Assembly (NCBI GenBank): GCA_022478985.1
Contig: JAKSZP010008012.1
Location: 1-64,000 of the forward strand
Origin: Massospora cicadina
Taxonomy: Eukaryota > Entomophthoromycota > Entomophthoromycetes > Entomophthorales > Entomophthoraceae
Direction of reading: 5' to 3'
DNA length: 64,000 bases
This document shows positions 10,363 through 21,186 of this stretch, one piece after another; the stretch's first letter is position 1; the number at the start of each line of letters is the position of its first letter. Both the position numbers and the translations under genes were made by a program. The notes below the pieces were generated by a model. That model saw only the letters and a list, made by a program, of their open reading frames with translations, did not search any database and was not told the origin of the DNA.

Positions 10363-11291
10363 TGTCAAGAGAGTGTCTATAAAACTCCTGTTCTGAGCGC
10401 AGTGGTGCACAGTGCACAGCCCCAACGCCAGGGGAACTAGTCATCAGTACTTAGATGAGAATAGCCCTGCAGAGGGTGCTAAGCTAAAGTAACTTAAGGC
10501 AAAGGTGTTTACCAAGGTATAAATTAGCAGATATCAAACAAACAATAAGGCTTGGGTGGTCCATCTAGTACTAAAAAAATAAGGCTTGGATGGACCCCAA
10601 AGTGGAGTATATAGCCAAGCGATGATCTGGGCTGGAGTGAAAGGATGCCTAAGTCTGGAGGAGACCAGGGCGGCCCAGTGGTGCACCATGAGTGAGAGTT
10701 AAATTTTGTGCTAATCAAATGGCTAATGTTGCACAAGACCTCCTCAAAGAGGTCTGCGCACAGGTTTACCCAAATTAACATAATTAAAATTTAAACTAAT
10801 GAGGGTTTTTTATTAAGAAGGAAGATGACTAATGAGAAAGGTTGGTCTCAAGCAAAGATATTTAAGCTAATTTGGGGAATCATCAATTGGGGTGAAAGTG
10901 GTGCTAAGCCCAGGTGCATTAATAGGCGCATGCTTCCATATGACAGGGTATTGTAATTCAAAATTGACTGAACTCAAGTGACTGATTGAAGTTGAGGCCA
11001 ACCCAAGTTGGAAATTATCTAAATTGAACGGGTTTTAACCCCCATTCACTGAGTAACTAAATCGGACTGTTGTTATTTAAATGGTACCACATCCTAATGC
11101 TATTGCTGTTACACATGGATGGTTAACTTGATCTTCCTCTGAACCAACCTGGGCATATCAGGCCTGCACCCAGCGTTGATCCAAGGTGTGCCTTAAGTCA
11201 GGAAGGTCCTGTAGCTTGACCTTATTTGACCCTTGGTGCCCAGCCTTGTCATGGCAATTGATCTCTTCAAAAAAGTCATGCAAACATGACA
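10363..11291 (-). repeat. 5' LTR of element D
   Basis: 929 bp copy of the D LTR. It contains a 34 bp insertion (22 bp unit plus a 12 bp duplication) that the left LTR lacks at its CAATAAGGCTTAGGTGGACC site. The copies are otherwise clearly alignable with scattered substitutions. Confidence 0.85.
10544..10589 (+). repeat. 22-bp insertion with 12-bp target-site duplication
   Basis: AATAAGGCTTGG occurs at 10544-10555 and again at 10578-10589. Between them is a 22 bp unit (10556-10577) that contains CCATCTAGTACTAAAAA and ends in A's. The left D LTR shows the empty site. A nearly identical 22 bp unit sits in element B at 27829-27850 between different 14 bp repeats. Duplicated target plus A-tail is the mark of LINE-type retroposition. 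Confidence 0.8.
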
Positions 11292-11296
11292 TAACC

Positions 11297-12300
11297 CTAT
11301 CCACCCCCTCCTTATTCCAAATCCTCTCACTTACTCACTTTTAGCCTCTGAGTACCTTAAGTACTGCAAAAACGTTATTTTAGTAAATTGATAATTATTA
11401 TACTATCTAAACTGCTAACTTTAAACCTAGTCACGACCTACTTTATAAGTCCAATTTTTTTTAAAAAAGTTGCCAAATTTTTAAACACTCCTGCAACTGT
11501 TATATTGTTGAAATCCTGCAACTAAGCACATTTAAGCATTTCCTTGCCAGATTTATGATAAGGTGTTCCTTTTGAAGAAGCTGTTGTGGCAGACATGAAA
11601 ATAAGTTTTTTTTAAAAAATATGACATTTCCTTTATGTGGACCCACTTACCTTTGGACATGTCTATGGTTTAGAAGTTCATGGGCCATCATTTCATTTAT
11701 CCCCCTTCATCAGCTATATGAGGAGTTGTTGTGTCAAGATTTTAACCAGATGAATTCTTCTGATAGTATCAGAATTAGAGTTTTTGTTAGTTAGGCATAA
11801 TTGCTGGTTAATCGCCTAGTTTGATACTATTTAATATTATATATTTATTTTGTTTAGGTTCATCGGAAGCTGCATTCACTGCTAAAATGGCATCTGAAGA
11901 TAATTGTGGAGGTTCAAGTGTAAAGCTGATAAATCCATTACAAATCGTCTGAAAATGGTTCTATTGACTAATTCAGAGCACTGGCAACTCATGCTGAGGA
12001 TGCTCAAAGACCTAATTAATTATGAATTTATATATGATCAACCAGCGATTTATGCTGAGGATGGATTGACCTATCTTAATATTTGGTGACCAGATGAGCG
12101 AATCTGGAGGAAATTGCTATGAAGTATGAATGAATACGTTTATGATCTGATAGAGTTTTGGAATCAAGAGGCAGATGGGTTTTCTGGTATTTGATTGGCC
12201 AAAGAGTACTTGGGCGCAGTAGCCCTGAAAGTAGTATAAATAGTCATTCATTCCCTTCTGATAAACACCTCTTGTTTGCCCATCTTTTCTGTTTGTTTGA
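11297..12300 (+). other. Decayed sequence with a possible gag-like frame
   Basis: First ~500 bp are AT-rich and non-coding, plausibly the rest of the J LTR. From 11890 to 12190 a plus-strand frame with a few stops reads LTNSEHWQLMLRMLKDLINYE, YDQPAIYAEDGL, and PDERIWRKLL. This has the look of a gag (tryptophan-leucine-rich, charged), perhaps Ty1/copia type, but the match is weak. No other gene seen. Confidence 0.3.
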
Positions 12301-14040
12301 AATAGCTTAGAGAAACTAGAGTGGGGAAGGTGGGATAGAAGATCCCTGATAGGCGCAGGTGATCATGCCTGGAGTAGCTGGTGCTTCCAGCTCCCATGCC
12401 TCCTCCTTATGAGAAACCAGTGGGAACCTGGCCATATGGCTACTAGCGGATGCGCTGACTGGCTGCCAACCTTGCAGGGTGCAGCGCAGGGGTGCCTTAG
12501 CTACCCAGGAAGGGGGATGGACTCTCAAGGTATGCCCAGATGGGTTGGTGAAGGGTTGCGAGGGTGGGGCAGCGCAGAAGTGCCTGAGCTACCCAGGAAG
12601 ATGGAAGGACTTTCCAGGGCACATGCTGATGACACTTGGGGCTTAAAGCAAAGCTGTTGGTGGTTAGTTGGTAGGTTGGATGCAGAACTTGTAGGGGTTG
12701 GTATTCCAATGAAGGCAAAATGGCAAAGGACCAACCAGTCTTCATACTGGTTGGCCTGGCACATTAGCGGAGCCCATGGTCAATTTTGTGACATGTTGGA
12801 TGGCTTTATCCGGTATGGAAGCAATCCAAAAAATGATTCATTGTCCCACAGGGTACTTAGCGCTGTGAGGGACCCTGGGCAATTGCCACCATCTTTTCAC
12901 ATCATGAAGAAATATCCCAGATGAATCTCCCTGTGCCATCATCTCTTCAGCTCCTGAATCATCCTTTTGGGCTCAAGCTAAAGGTAAACAAATCATGTGT
13001 CAAAATTGCTTTGAATTTGAACACTAAAAGGCAAAATGATCTCTCTTGCCCACATGGGCTATATCAGAAGTTGTTGAATTACTGACCAAATCTGCAATGG
13101 AGGTTGAGGACATGGTTCCAAATTGGGACTCAATCTTATCTCTGTAGCTAAAACTTATTTAAGGTAAATTTGAAGAGAAACTTGAAGCTGAATCCTTAAC
13201 TAACCTCCAAAATTAAAATTCAACCAGAAATATTCAGTCAAGTTTTGATTAAATTAAAAATTAAAAATAATTACAAATCAGATGCTGGTGGTGATAATAG
13301 CAATTCAAAACCACCTTATCAAATGGTAAGCAACAAATCAGTGCTCAGACTGGTTTATCAACTTAGTAGAGCCCTGCACTTTTAATTCTTAACCTGTGGT
13401 GGTTTCTGGAGGAAGTCAATGAAGAGAACACACATGTGGTGTCAGAAAATTTCCTTTCTAATTTTTTATCAAGAGGTTTGATGCACCAATACTGCATCAC
13501 TTCAAACAGAAAAAGGATAAGCCCAGCTACAAAAATTCTCATGATTTTGAAGTGAAGGCAGCTGAGCGCCAGCAGAATATCCCTTCACATGTACAATCAC
13601 AATTTGGAAGATAGTCTTAGTGATGGTATCCCACCCCCTAAATTCTCTGCATACTTTGGGGATGAATTTAAACCAGATAGCATGACTCTTGCCACAAGTG
13701 CTGCTAAAACTATCATGGAGGTAGAAGCAGCCCTCTAAATAATAACCTCAAACAAAAGTCAACTGTAAAGTCTAGATGACACTGTCATAGTTGATTACTT
13801 TTCATGTTGATGCTGAATAGAAGCTTATCAACTACTGTGAAGTGCTTACTTACACTGGTCTCCTGCCTGACAATGATTATCTTACCCATCTTGAACCTTA
13901 TCTTCAAGATCATCCCACTTCTTTACTCTCTGATTTAGAGCAGTTTAGTTTAGAGGTTACTAAAGATAATAATATACCCATTGGATGTCATCCTCAGCCA
14001 CATCAGGGTAGAGCTGTAGCTACTATGGCCTAGTTGTAGG
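12301..14040 (+). other. Unrecognised decayed region, possibly gag remnants
   Basis: GC-richer block at 12310-12920 with an imperfect direct repeat: a ~45 bp segment containing AGCTACCCAGGAAG at about 12482 and 12573. Around 12990-13035 is a knuckle-like MCQNCFEFEH followed by TGA at the spot where a cysteine would sit, hinting at a dead gag CCHC motif. 13590-14033 holds short open stretches (for example 13842-14033) that I do not recognise. No gene can be called. Confidence 0.3.
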
Positions 14041-14439
14041 TTATTTTTTGCTTCAGTGAGCTTTTTTATCTCTTTAATATATTATTATTATATATGCTGA
14101 TAAGAAGGGTTCCCTGGCCCTATTATATTGAATAAAACATAAATATATATACATACAAAAAATGATTTATATTTATATTATTATTAGGTGTTTGGTATTC
14201 TTTTAGTATGAGTATATTTTTAAGCAACTACTAAGCTAATTAATTGATGGCCTAAAGAAATTGAAGAAGAGACTAGAAATCCTAACAAATTCATAAAAAA
14301 TAGTCAGATATCTATCTTGATTTTTATATGGTTTGAGGGGAAAAATTTAATTCATAATGCTTTAATTAGTCAAATTTTAACCCTTAGAATATCTTTTATA
14401 TTCATTACATGACAAAGCTCAATTTTTATTAACTAACAA
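14041..14439. other. AT-rich stretch, no gene seen
   Basis: Mostly A/T with short ATTATT runs. No coding frame, RNA gene or repeat boundary recognised. Confidence 0.5.
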
Positions 14440-14890
14440 GCGGAGTTACCCAGCATTGCTCAGGTTTATTTATGAACTCGCGCTGATAGCCTAAAGGCTG
14501 TGCCAACACTACGCTTGAGCTAATCAGACTAACAGCTCCGCTGTTGCCCTCATGGATGGTGAGCTGATTATCCTAAGTTTACTTAATATCTACTTAATAA
14601 TTATAATAATCTACTTAACTCTAACAGACTTTTATTTAATTTCGGGTGAGCAATTTGGTGAATTATTTGATACTATTTGCCAATTCTCATCCACTCGCCA
14701 AAATAAATTGAACCTATCAGACTCGATAGTTTCAGAGGTCAGTCAATCAGTGAATGTGTTTTATTTAGATCGTTGTTGTGTGGGTAGAGAAATTACTGTC
14801 AGGAGGCGCGTTCGGCATTAATGTTACATTTCTGTGGGTTAGCAACCCTCGTGAGTCACCTGAGCAGATGATGGCTTATGTTCGAAGCCC
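14440..14890 (+). repeat. Hairpin-headed repeat remnant
   Basis: Begins near a decayed stem-loop, GTTACCCAGCATTGCTCAGGTT, equivalent to a perfect ACCCGAGC-loop-GCTCGGGT type hairpin after G-to-A/C-to-T changes. A related hairpin starts the repeat at 17052. It ends around a tRNA B-box-like GTTCGAAGCCC at 14869. The 89-codon frame inside (14552-14821) has no recognisable domain. Nature of the element unknown. Confidence 0.35.
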
Positions 14891-15414
14891 TCTATAATAA
14901 AATTGGATAAACTAAAATTCAATATAAAATAAGAGTTTGAAAATGGATTAATGGATAAAACACAAAATTGGCGGATCGGCAAAGATCTTTGTTTCTTATT
15001 CCCATGATAGCAAAACTTATAAACATCCTTGTCATTTAATATTGATTACCCAGACGTTATAAAACCATTTATGCAATCGCCTCCACCCATGGACATTGTA
15101 TAAATCGAAAGTAGACATAGTTTTTCAGAACATTTCAAACAAATTAAAGTAGCTAAAATTTCTGTATAAAGGCTAGATGTTTTAATTTACCTTTGAACTC
15201 CTAATAACTAATTTATAATGCAAGAACTTTATTTCTAATTGAATAGAAAATATTCTCAAATTATTTGCCACTTTATCCATCAAGGACAATTTTATTCAAT
15301 AAGTAAATTAGTGTGTATCAATTAACTTGATTTGGCCGAGGGTCTTTTGTTAACAAGGTGGAAAGGTTTGGAATCTACACAATTTGATTATGGATCATGT
15401 AGGCTCATCAATAC
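14891..15414. other. Upstream region of the receptor gene
   Basis: About 520 bp of AT-rich non-coding sequence before the receptor promoter. No ORF or repeat recognised. It probably contains the receptor's regulatory sites, but I cannot name any beyond the TATA-like element at its end. Confidence 0.5.
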
Positions 15415-15423
15415 TATAAAAAG
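15415..15423 (+). promoter_or_regulatory. TATA-like element of the receptor gene
   Basis: TATAAAAAG, 33 bp upstream of the receptor ATG. The spacing would give a very short 5' leader. It is the best core-promoter candidate in an AT-rich region, so chance occurrence is possible. Confidence 0.45.
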
Positions 15424-15455
15424 AGCCTGTTGTTATATGTCTTAAGTTATTCCTA

Positions 15456-16777
15456 ATGGGCGATTATTTTTTCAACTACACTACAACAGTATTTCAAGTT
15501 ACAAACTTGATAAGCCTAGTCTGTGCATCTCTGGTTTTCTTTTACATCATATGGCTAAGTAAGTCATATTTTTAACTAAGCTAATATCAGGAATTACAAA
15601 GCCTATATTTGTTAGTCGCGTAACTCTCAAGATTCAGATGGCAATCGCTTTTGTAGATATCCTTCGACACCTGAATAACATTTTCAATTATGTTGAAAAT
15701 TATTCTGCATGCGCATTTTTAGGATTCTTCTACTGCCTTCTTTTTCATATCAACACTTATCTCAATTTTGCAATTGCGTTAAACCTTCATAAGACATATT
15801 TATGTGAAACTATTCCAAGTGACAGGTTCACATACTCATTATATATCATTCCTTTTATAGCTGCTCTAATTATTGACTTGATTCCTTTTGGTAAGAAGAA
15901 ATCCAACTAGTCTAATTTTTATAGCATTTGATGCTTATGGTTCTGGGCTTACTATGTTTTGCTTTTTCAAGGCAGAAAGAGATTTATATGAGTCTATGAA
16001 GGTGTTGGTTTTCTACATCACCAATTACCCTTTTATAATATATTGCTTCTATGTACCGTTGGCTATAATGTTGAAACAATACTGTACTGAGCCAGATGCA
16101 GTTCCTACTGACCCTGAGTCTCAGCTTCTTATTGGTGCACAGGATCCTCTCTCACGGACCCTTGTACTTAGAGTGTAGGTGTATTATGAATTTTCTAACT
16201 TATTAGATCACTCTATCCTTTGGCTTGTTTCTTATGCCATACTGGATCTATTGCCTTTGATATCTATGTCTCAATATATGGTGAAGCAACCAACTTTTTA
16301 GTATCCTGGTCATTTTTGGGGCAGAGTATCAACGGCGCAGTCAATATGTTTTGTTTCTTGATTGATCCTTTTATACTTGAGTCATTTAATCCTCCAAACC
16401 ATACCTTGATTGATGACCCTGAAGAATTATCTGATAATGAAGAAGCTAGTATGCATCATAATATTATCAATGAAGATATAGATGAAACTTCAAACAAAGA
16501 ATATGACAAGCAAGAATGTATAACCGAATCTTTTGGTTCAAGCAGTCCATGCTCTGAACATAGAATACAAGGATGTATACCTATTCCTTCTAGTTCAAAT
16601 AATCCTCGGTCTGATTGTTATATTGATCGTGATAGATTAGAACGGATGGATCCACATTCTAGGTACTATACAGCCCCAATAGCATGTCCTCATTCAAGTA
16701 GTTTGGAAGAATGGAAGAAGAAAGGATGGCATACTTCAGATATGCATTTGCATCCCAAATTCCTATTTAAAAATTAA
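15456..16777 (+). CDS. Seven-TM G-protein-coupled receptor, Git3/cAMP-receptor-like class
   Basis: Four exons (15456-15558, 15591-15890, 15925-16174, 16207-16777) join to an intact 407-residue protein. Introns are 32-34 nt with GTAAGT, GTAAGA and GTAGGT donors and TCAG, ATAG and TTAG acceptors. Seven hydrophobic spans lie near residues 12-34, 46-68, 74-98, 114-134, 160-184, 218-242 and 248-274. Family signs are SRVTLKIQ before TM2, AC-x3-GF in TM3 followed by AIALNLH, a loop Cys147 able to pair with Cys75, LVLRVSLYPL at TM6, and GAVNMFCFLIDP ending TM7. Asn7 (NYT) is a glycosylation site in a short outer N-terminus. The ~130-residue tail is acidic and Ser/Thr-rich. Members sense nutrients or cAMP-like ligands through G-alpha; the ligand here is unknown. 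It is the only intact host gene seen. Confidence 0.88.
15559..15590 (+). other. Intron 1 of the receptor gene (32 nt)
   Basis: GTAAGT donor, CTAAT/TAAC branch-like motifs, TCAG acceptor, phase 1. Splicing restores TGG-CTA-AGA-ATT (W-L-R-I) and the conserved K-P-I-F-V-S-R-V run. Using the inner AG at 15580 would lead to a stop. Confidence 0.8.
15891..15924 (+). other. Intron 2 of the receptor gene (34 nt)
   Basis: GTAAGA donor, a possible CTAAT branch point, ATAG acceptor, phase 1. Joins DLIPF to AFDAYGSG. Unspliced, the frame stops at once. Confidence 0.8.
16175..16206 (+). other. Intron 3 of the receptor gene (32 nt)
   Basis: GTAGGT donor, CTAAC branch motif, TTAG acceptor, phase 2. Joins LVLR to VSLYPLACF, rebuilding the conserved TM6 entry. 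An in-frame TAG lies inside the intron. Confidence 0.8.
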
Positions 16778-16781
16778 TAAA
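16776..16781 (+). promoter_or_regulatory. Poly(A) hexamer overlapping the receptor stop codon
   Basis: AATAAA starts within the TAA stop (16775-16777). AT-rich sequence follows. A position this close to the stop would be early for a cleavage signal, so later signals may be used. Confidence 0.4.
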
Positions 16782-17051
16782 ATTATTCTCGTTTTGTTAA
16801 TTATATAATTAAGGTTAAATTATAATATTTTAAAATTTACTTATAGATAAAGTATTATATCATAGTTAAAGACAAGATTAGTTATTCATTGAATAGCAAT
16901 CACATTCTTTTGCTAACAATGATGCTTTAGTAGATTATTTATGTTAAACAAGAGGATCTGAGTTTAATTATATTATACCTTAATTAAGCTATAATAGATA
17001 GAACGCCAGCTTATTTTTATATCGCAGCTTATATAGTTAGGCTTTAATTAT
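16782..17051. other. AT-rich 3' flank of the receptor gene
   Basis: Very AT-rich, no ORF, no repeat recognised. Likely 3' UTR and spacer. Confidence 0.5.
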
Positions 17052-18112
17052 GACTAGCTGATTTACCCGAGCTTCGCTACGGTGTCTAGATTTTCAGGCG
17101 ATTCAAATTTATAAGTTAGATTTTATATATAGTTAAGCAATTCCTATTCGGGCAATTCTAATTGCTCAATCGAAGCAACCAAAACCACCAACCACTCAAC
17201 TAAAACTAACTAAACTTATCAAATCAACCAATAACTAATCACCCCTCAAAAATAAACTGAGTCCTATTGATTTGACCAAAAGCCATCAAACACTCAGCCA
17301 AACAAAATAAACCTACCGAGTCAATCAAATAACACCAAACTGCTACCCAAAACATCTCTCTATATATTTAAAATCATTGTATACATGTCATGTCTTCCAA
17401 AATACTAAATCAACTTCTACTTAACTTGCCAAAAGTATTTTATCAATTAGGGGAACCAAATTGTGCAGGTTTTTCTAAGATTATATAAAACCAACATCAA
17501 GATTCCTGTGCTTTGCTATGGCGTTTAAACTTTATCAGATAATCCATATTGATAAACCACCAAAACGCTTAGCTAAAACCATTGAATATACCAAATCAAC
17601 CAATCACCAACTGCCTTGCAAAACTAAAAAAATCGAAACCAAAACCACCAACCACTTACTAATAACTAAAACCATTGAATATACCAAATCAACAAATTTC
17701 CATCCGCTTCTCATTCATAAAAAACTAAACTTATCGAAACAACCAAAATCACCAACCTCTTACCAAAACCAATTAACTTATCAAATCAACCAATCACTAA
17801 CTTTATTTAAACCGTTAAGCTTATTAATCAACACAAACCCACCAACCGCTCGACAAAACCATTTAAACTACCGAATCAACCGAACATCAAACTTCTCGGC
17901 CGTAACAATATACCGATTTCCATTAAAAACATAAAATTTTAACTTGTTACATATAAAACTTTTTATTTTACTATGAAAATTAAAAATCGGGCTTCGAGGT
18001 GCACACGGACCCCCTCCCGTCCACATATAGCCAGATTTTCAGAGCTCTACATGCTCTAGTTTTGGCTGGGCATCGCGCACACACATATTTGCTTTTATAT
18101 ATATAGATTGTA
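17052..18112 (+). repeat. Hairpin-headed interspersed repeat with internal minisatellite
   Basis: Starts with TTTACCCGAGCTTCGCTACGGTGT, an imperfect stem-loop (ACCCGAGC / GCT-CGGTGT). Near the end it has another piece (AAAATCGGGCTTCGAGG, ~17985), then CTCTAGTTTTGGCTGGGCATCGCGCAC and a TTATATATATAGATTG tail. Between lie degenerate units of about 40-45 bp of the type CACCAACC-CT--CAAAACC-TT-AA-TTATC-AATCAACC (17160-17930). The boundaries suggest a non-autonomous mobile element of ~1.06 kb; the class is not clear. Confidence 0.45.
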
Positions 18113-18501
18113 AAGGTAGCAAAGGTAATACTGAAAACTCTACATAAGTAATGATATCATCTCTAACATAATTATGATATTAGGTACAGATATTTATTTG
18201 AGTGAATTTATCTTTAACCTAGTATATGGTCAATTTTTATTATAGCTTATAGACAAAAAATACTTATCTCAAAGTGTTAGTAAAAACATAAACTTGTTCT
18301 AAACTCTTAATTTAGCTCAAGCAAAATATCATTAAAAAATTATCCTTTTCTTTGCTGATTGATTAAACTTAAAAATTTCTATTATAATCGCAGATGTTAT
18401 ACTTAGTAGCACTTAAAAATAGCTTAATTAAGAAACAAAACTCTGTAAATTGAAATAAAGTGAGTTAGGAATACCAGAAGATGGACTTTACTAATTGCAA
18501 A
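18113..18501. other. AT-rich spacer before element C
   Basis: No coding frame, RNA gene or repeat recognised. Confidence 0.5.
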
Positions 18502-19258
18502 AGTTGGATTTAAGGCTTGGGAGATGCTTGCTGGGTGTTTGGTTTACCAAAATCCAACAATTGGGGATTGATACCACTATATAATAAAAATAATTAACTT
18601 CAAAAACTTAGAAAGTTAGGGTTTTAAAGGTTTTTTATTAAGCACTGGGGGGATAGGAAAAACTGAACCCTCTCAATATCTGACCATATAGTATTTAAAA
18701 TGGTATTGAAAGTTGAAGGGAATTCATTGGTAAGTTTGGGACAGCTTGTTACCATCCAGAAAAGGAATTATGCAAGTTCAGCCTATTGAAGCTCACAAAA
18801 CTTGCTTCAATTTAGCTAAATGATGGATGGGGAACTAGTGTTAGGCAATACATACCCATGGGGTAATAATCTGATATATTTTAGCCAATTCCCATTAGCT
18901 AAAATTCTTGCACCTTGGGGGACCCCTTCCACACCTATAAAAGGTTTAATACCCACATTGGTTCTTGAATGGACCTGGTTTCAGCTGGGGAATTACCATC
19001 TGATGGACATAGGGTCTGCCACATGGTCAGAGTAAATTGACTGCTCAACCTTGTTTGTATTGCCCATGGAGTATTCAAAATTATGTTACCCCAATTTGCG
19101 GGGTTCCACAAGAATTGGACAGGGTCTTTTGGCCAATATTTAGATATTAAATAAATCATATCAATGTCTTAGACTTGAAAAATCTGACTTTTCCCCTTTT
19201 GAGCTAATTTCGCACCACAATATTCTTATCTTGTAGCTGGGAGGGTAAATGTCTGATA
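18502..19258 (-). repeat. 3' LTR of element C
   Basis: 757 bp, aligned along its whole length with 37177-37944 (for example AAAATCCAACAATTGGGGAT near each start and AGCTGGGAGGG near each end). Its outer TG has decayed to AG and its inner CA end to TA. Confidence 0.8.
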
Positions 19259-19299
19259 TCACCACCCTCAAGAATGTTGGGGAAAGAATAGGGCTGAGG

Positions 19300-20350
19300 A
19301 ATCAGCCATGAACTCAATTGATAGTAACTCTGGTAGCAAGGGATTTGATGGAGTACTCATCTCCTCACTTGTATGTGACTACAAAAGGGCCTACCCAAAT
19401 AGACCCAAGTTTTTCCCTTCTAGGGGTGATACAATTGTTATAGCAAAGCACCAAGTCAGATACTTGGAAGGAAGGAAGAGAGGCCCAGAGCTCATTAGCA
19501 GCTCAACTCTCTTTTGTGACAGTCTTTGCCAAGTAGGTCATCACCTCTGATTGTAGCTGAATGATGTGCTGAGCTAACTTCTTCATGGCTTTCTCAGGGT
19601 CAGTCCTATCAGTGAAAATGTCTTTGGCTAATAATGCTGGCACCCCAGGTTTTTGTCAATACAACACATGGAAAGGAGACATCTTAAGGATCGGTGGTAA
19701 CTGATATGGTAGGCCATGAGGGCACTGGGTAAGTACTGGTCCCAGTGAGGGGGCCTGAAGTGTACATTTTGCGCAATATAGAAACCAGGGTCCCATTGGC
19801 TCTTTCCCACAATACCAATGGTCAAAGGGTTGTGGGGGCAGAAAAGAGCTGTTGCATGCTCATGGAAGTCATGAGAATCTTTACCACTCAGAAGTTGAAG
19901 TATTTTACCATTATCACAGAGCAAAGCTTGAGAGCAACTGTGTTGGGTAAAGATATACTGGTGGAGGAAGTGGCTGTGGCTTTTGCAATCTGAGCTGGGA
20001 TAGCCACTGCCTCGACCCATTGGGTAATTGATCAATGCCAACCAATATATATTGGTTTCTACCCGTAGTTTGGGGTAGAGGGCCAACCACATAGAGATTT
20101 ATTGTGTGGAAAGGCTGTTGATGAATGGTAGGTTAATATGATACTTGCTTTTTTGTCTGAATTGCTTTTTGCATGTCAGACAAGCATCCAAGACTTTGAC
20201 GACTGTCTCCATGATTCCCTCCCAATAATAGAATTCTTTTACCCACTCATAGGTTTCTGAACTCCGCTATGCCCTAGGAGGGCATGAGACTCCATAATGA
20301 CAGGTACTCGCTCTGAGGGTCAGAGGTAGGGTAACCAGTTCACCCCTACT
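19300..20350 (-). pseudogene. Element C integrase remnant
   Basis: The 20092-19628 frame shows a decayed core: NIYWLALINYPMG in the place of N-YILVAVDYFT-W, ALLCDNGK with the DNG aspartate, SQWDPGFYIAQ in the region of the VER-NGTL helix, and HWDQYLPSALMAYHISYHRS. The zinc-binding part lies at about 20100-20350. The first catalytic aspartate is lost (INY). C-terminal sequences toward 19300 are unreadable. Confidence 0.7.
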
Positions 20351-20544
20351 TCCTTTTATATAATTTCATTATCCACCTTTGTGTTACAGAAATGTCAAGC
20401 TATCATCTTCTGGACTGGTTTGTCCTCATTCTCCCAAGCATCAGGGGTCATTAGAAAATCATGTAGCTGCTCTGCTTCACTATCATCTAAGTGAAGGATG
20501 GGCAGCCAAGTCAACCCATTAACATTCATGTGACTCATCCCAGC

Positions 20545-20992
20545 TCAGTCTACAATGATCATAAAATAGTGCTGGAGCTTTAAAGCCCAGCGTGCCAACC
20601 GCTCAGTGGGATCCTTCATATTTTGTAACCACTTTAAAGAGGCTTGGTAAGTAACCACTTTAAATGAGGTCCTATATAAGAAAGGGCGGTAATATTTAAC
20701 AGCAAGCAAGATGGCCAGGCATTCCTTCTCAATAATGCTATAGTTGCGTTCTGCCTTAGAGAGCATCTTGCTAAAATGTGAAGTGGGGTGATCTACCCCA
20801 TGCTCATCTAGTTGAGCCAAGATAACTCCAACTGCATAATCAGAAGCATCAGTAAACAGCATAAATGGTTTACTATAATCAGGCTGGCGCAGGATTAGCC
20901 TTTACTGCAGCAACTTTTTTAGCATTTCAAAAGCAGTTTGTTGTTCCACTCCCCAAAGGAAAGGGGTATTTTTGGTGTCATATGAGGGGCTC
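20545..20992 (-). pseudogene. Element C RNase H domain (up to the A insertion point)
   Basis: The 20862-20545 frame is well kept: MLFTDASDYAVGVILAQLDE with the first Asp, HPTSHFSKMLSKAERNYSIIEKECLA with the Glu, LLAVKYYRPFLYR, SLKWLQNMKDPTERLARWALKLQ. Upstream to 20992 it reads YDTKNTPFLWGVEQQTAFEMLKKLL, which continues the RT text that ends at 33894. Confidence 0.85.
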
Positions 20993-21186
20993 TGTTAGAT
21001 TCTGTAATTAACTCAAAATATAAACCCTTTGACAACCAACATATCGGTCAATTACCCACTTAATGCTTAAGCTAATACTCTAATTATAACCCATTTCAAT
21101 AACACATCTTGGGCCAATTATTGCAACAAAGATTTAATTAAATTATTAAAAACTTAGCCCAAATATACTCGCATACTTAGGCCAAC

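Larger units (their letters stand above)
5223..11291 (-). mobile_element. Ty3/gypsy retrotransposon D, full structure, decayed
   Basis: The element lies on the minus strand between two ~0.9 kb LTRs (5223-6119 and 10363-11291), both starting TGTCAAGAGAG and ending CATGACA. Order on the coding strand is protease, reverse transcriptase, RNase H, integrase. Flanks are TAAAC and TAACC, a likely 5 bp target-site duplication with one mismatch. A purine-rich tract (AAAAGAGGAGATGG on the minus strand) precedes the 3' LTR. Only ~690 bp separate the 5' LTR from the protease and I find no gag there. D is inserted in the presumed 3' LTR of J. Confidence 0.85.

Noticed and set aside
12409..12924. 171-codon ORF as a gene
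   Set aside because: No domain, odd composition, contains an imperfect ~90 bp-period repeat, open frames on both strands; likely chance in a GC-richer patch.
14552..14821. 89-codon ORF with hydrophobic start
   Set aside because: Lies in a hairpin-headed repeat, AT-driven composition, no family resemblance.
14820..14890. tRNA gene or tRNA-derived SINE head (B-box-like GTTCGAAGCCC)
   Set aside because: A plausible A box lies 40 nt upstream but no cloverleaf or second copy could be found by eye.
15456..16777. STE3-type pheromone receptor (mating-type locus)
   Set aside because: First impression from the seven-TM layout, but after splicing the TM3 (AC-x3-GF...AIALNLH) and TM6/TM7 (SLYPL, GAVNMFCFLIDP) motifs fit Git3/cAMP-receptor-like proteins, not STE3. 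No pheromone precursor seen nearby.
17518..17934. 138-codon ORF as a gene
   Set aside because: Entirely made of the AAC/ATC-rich minisatellite; its protein repeat KTIEYTKSTN just mirrors the DNA repeat.
17160..17935. CRISPR-like array
   Set aside because: Units are degenerate and continuous, without distinct spacers, in a eukaryotic context.
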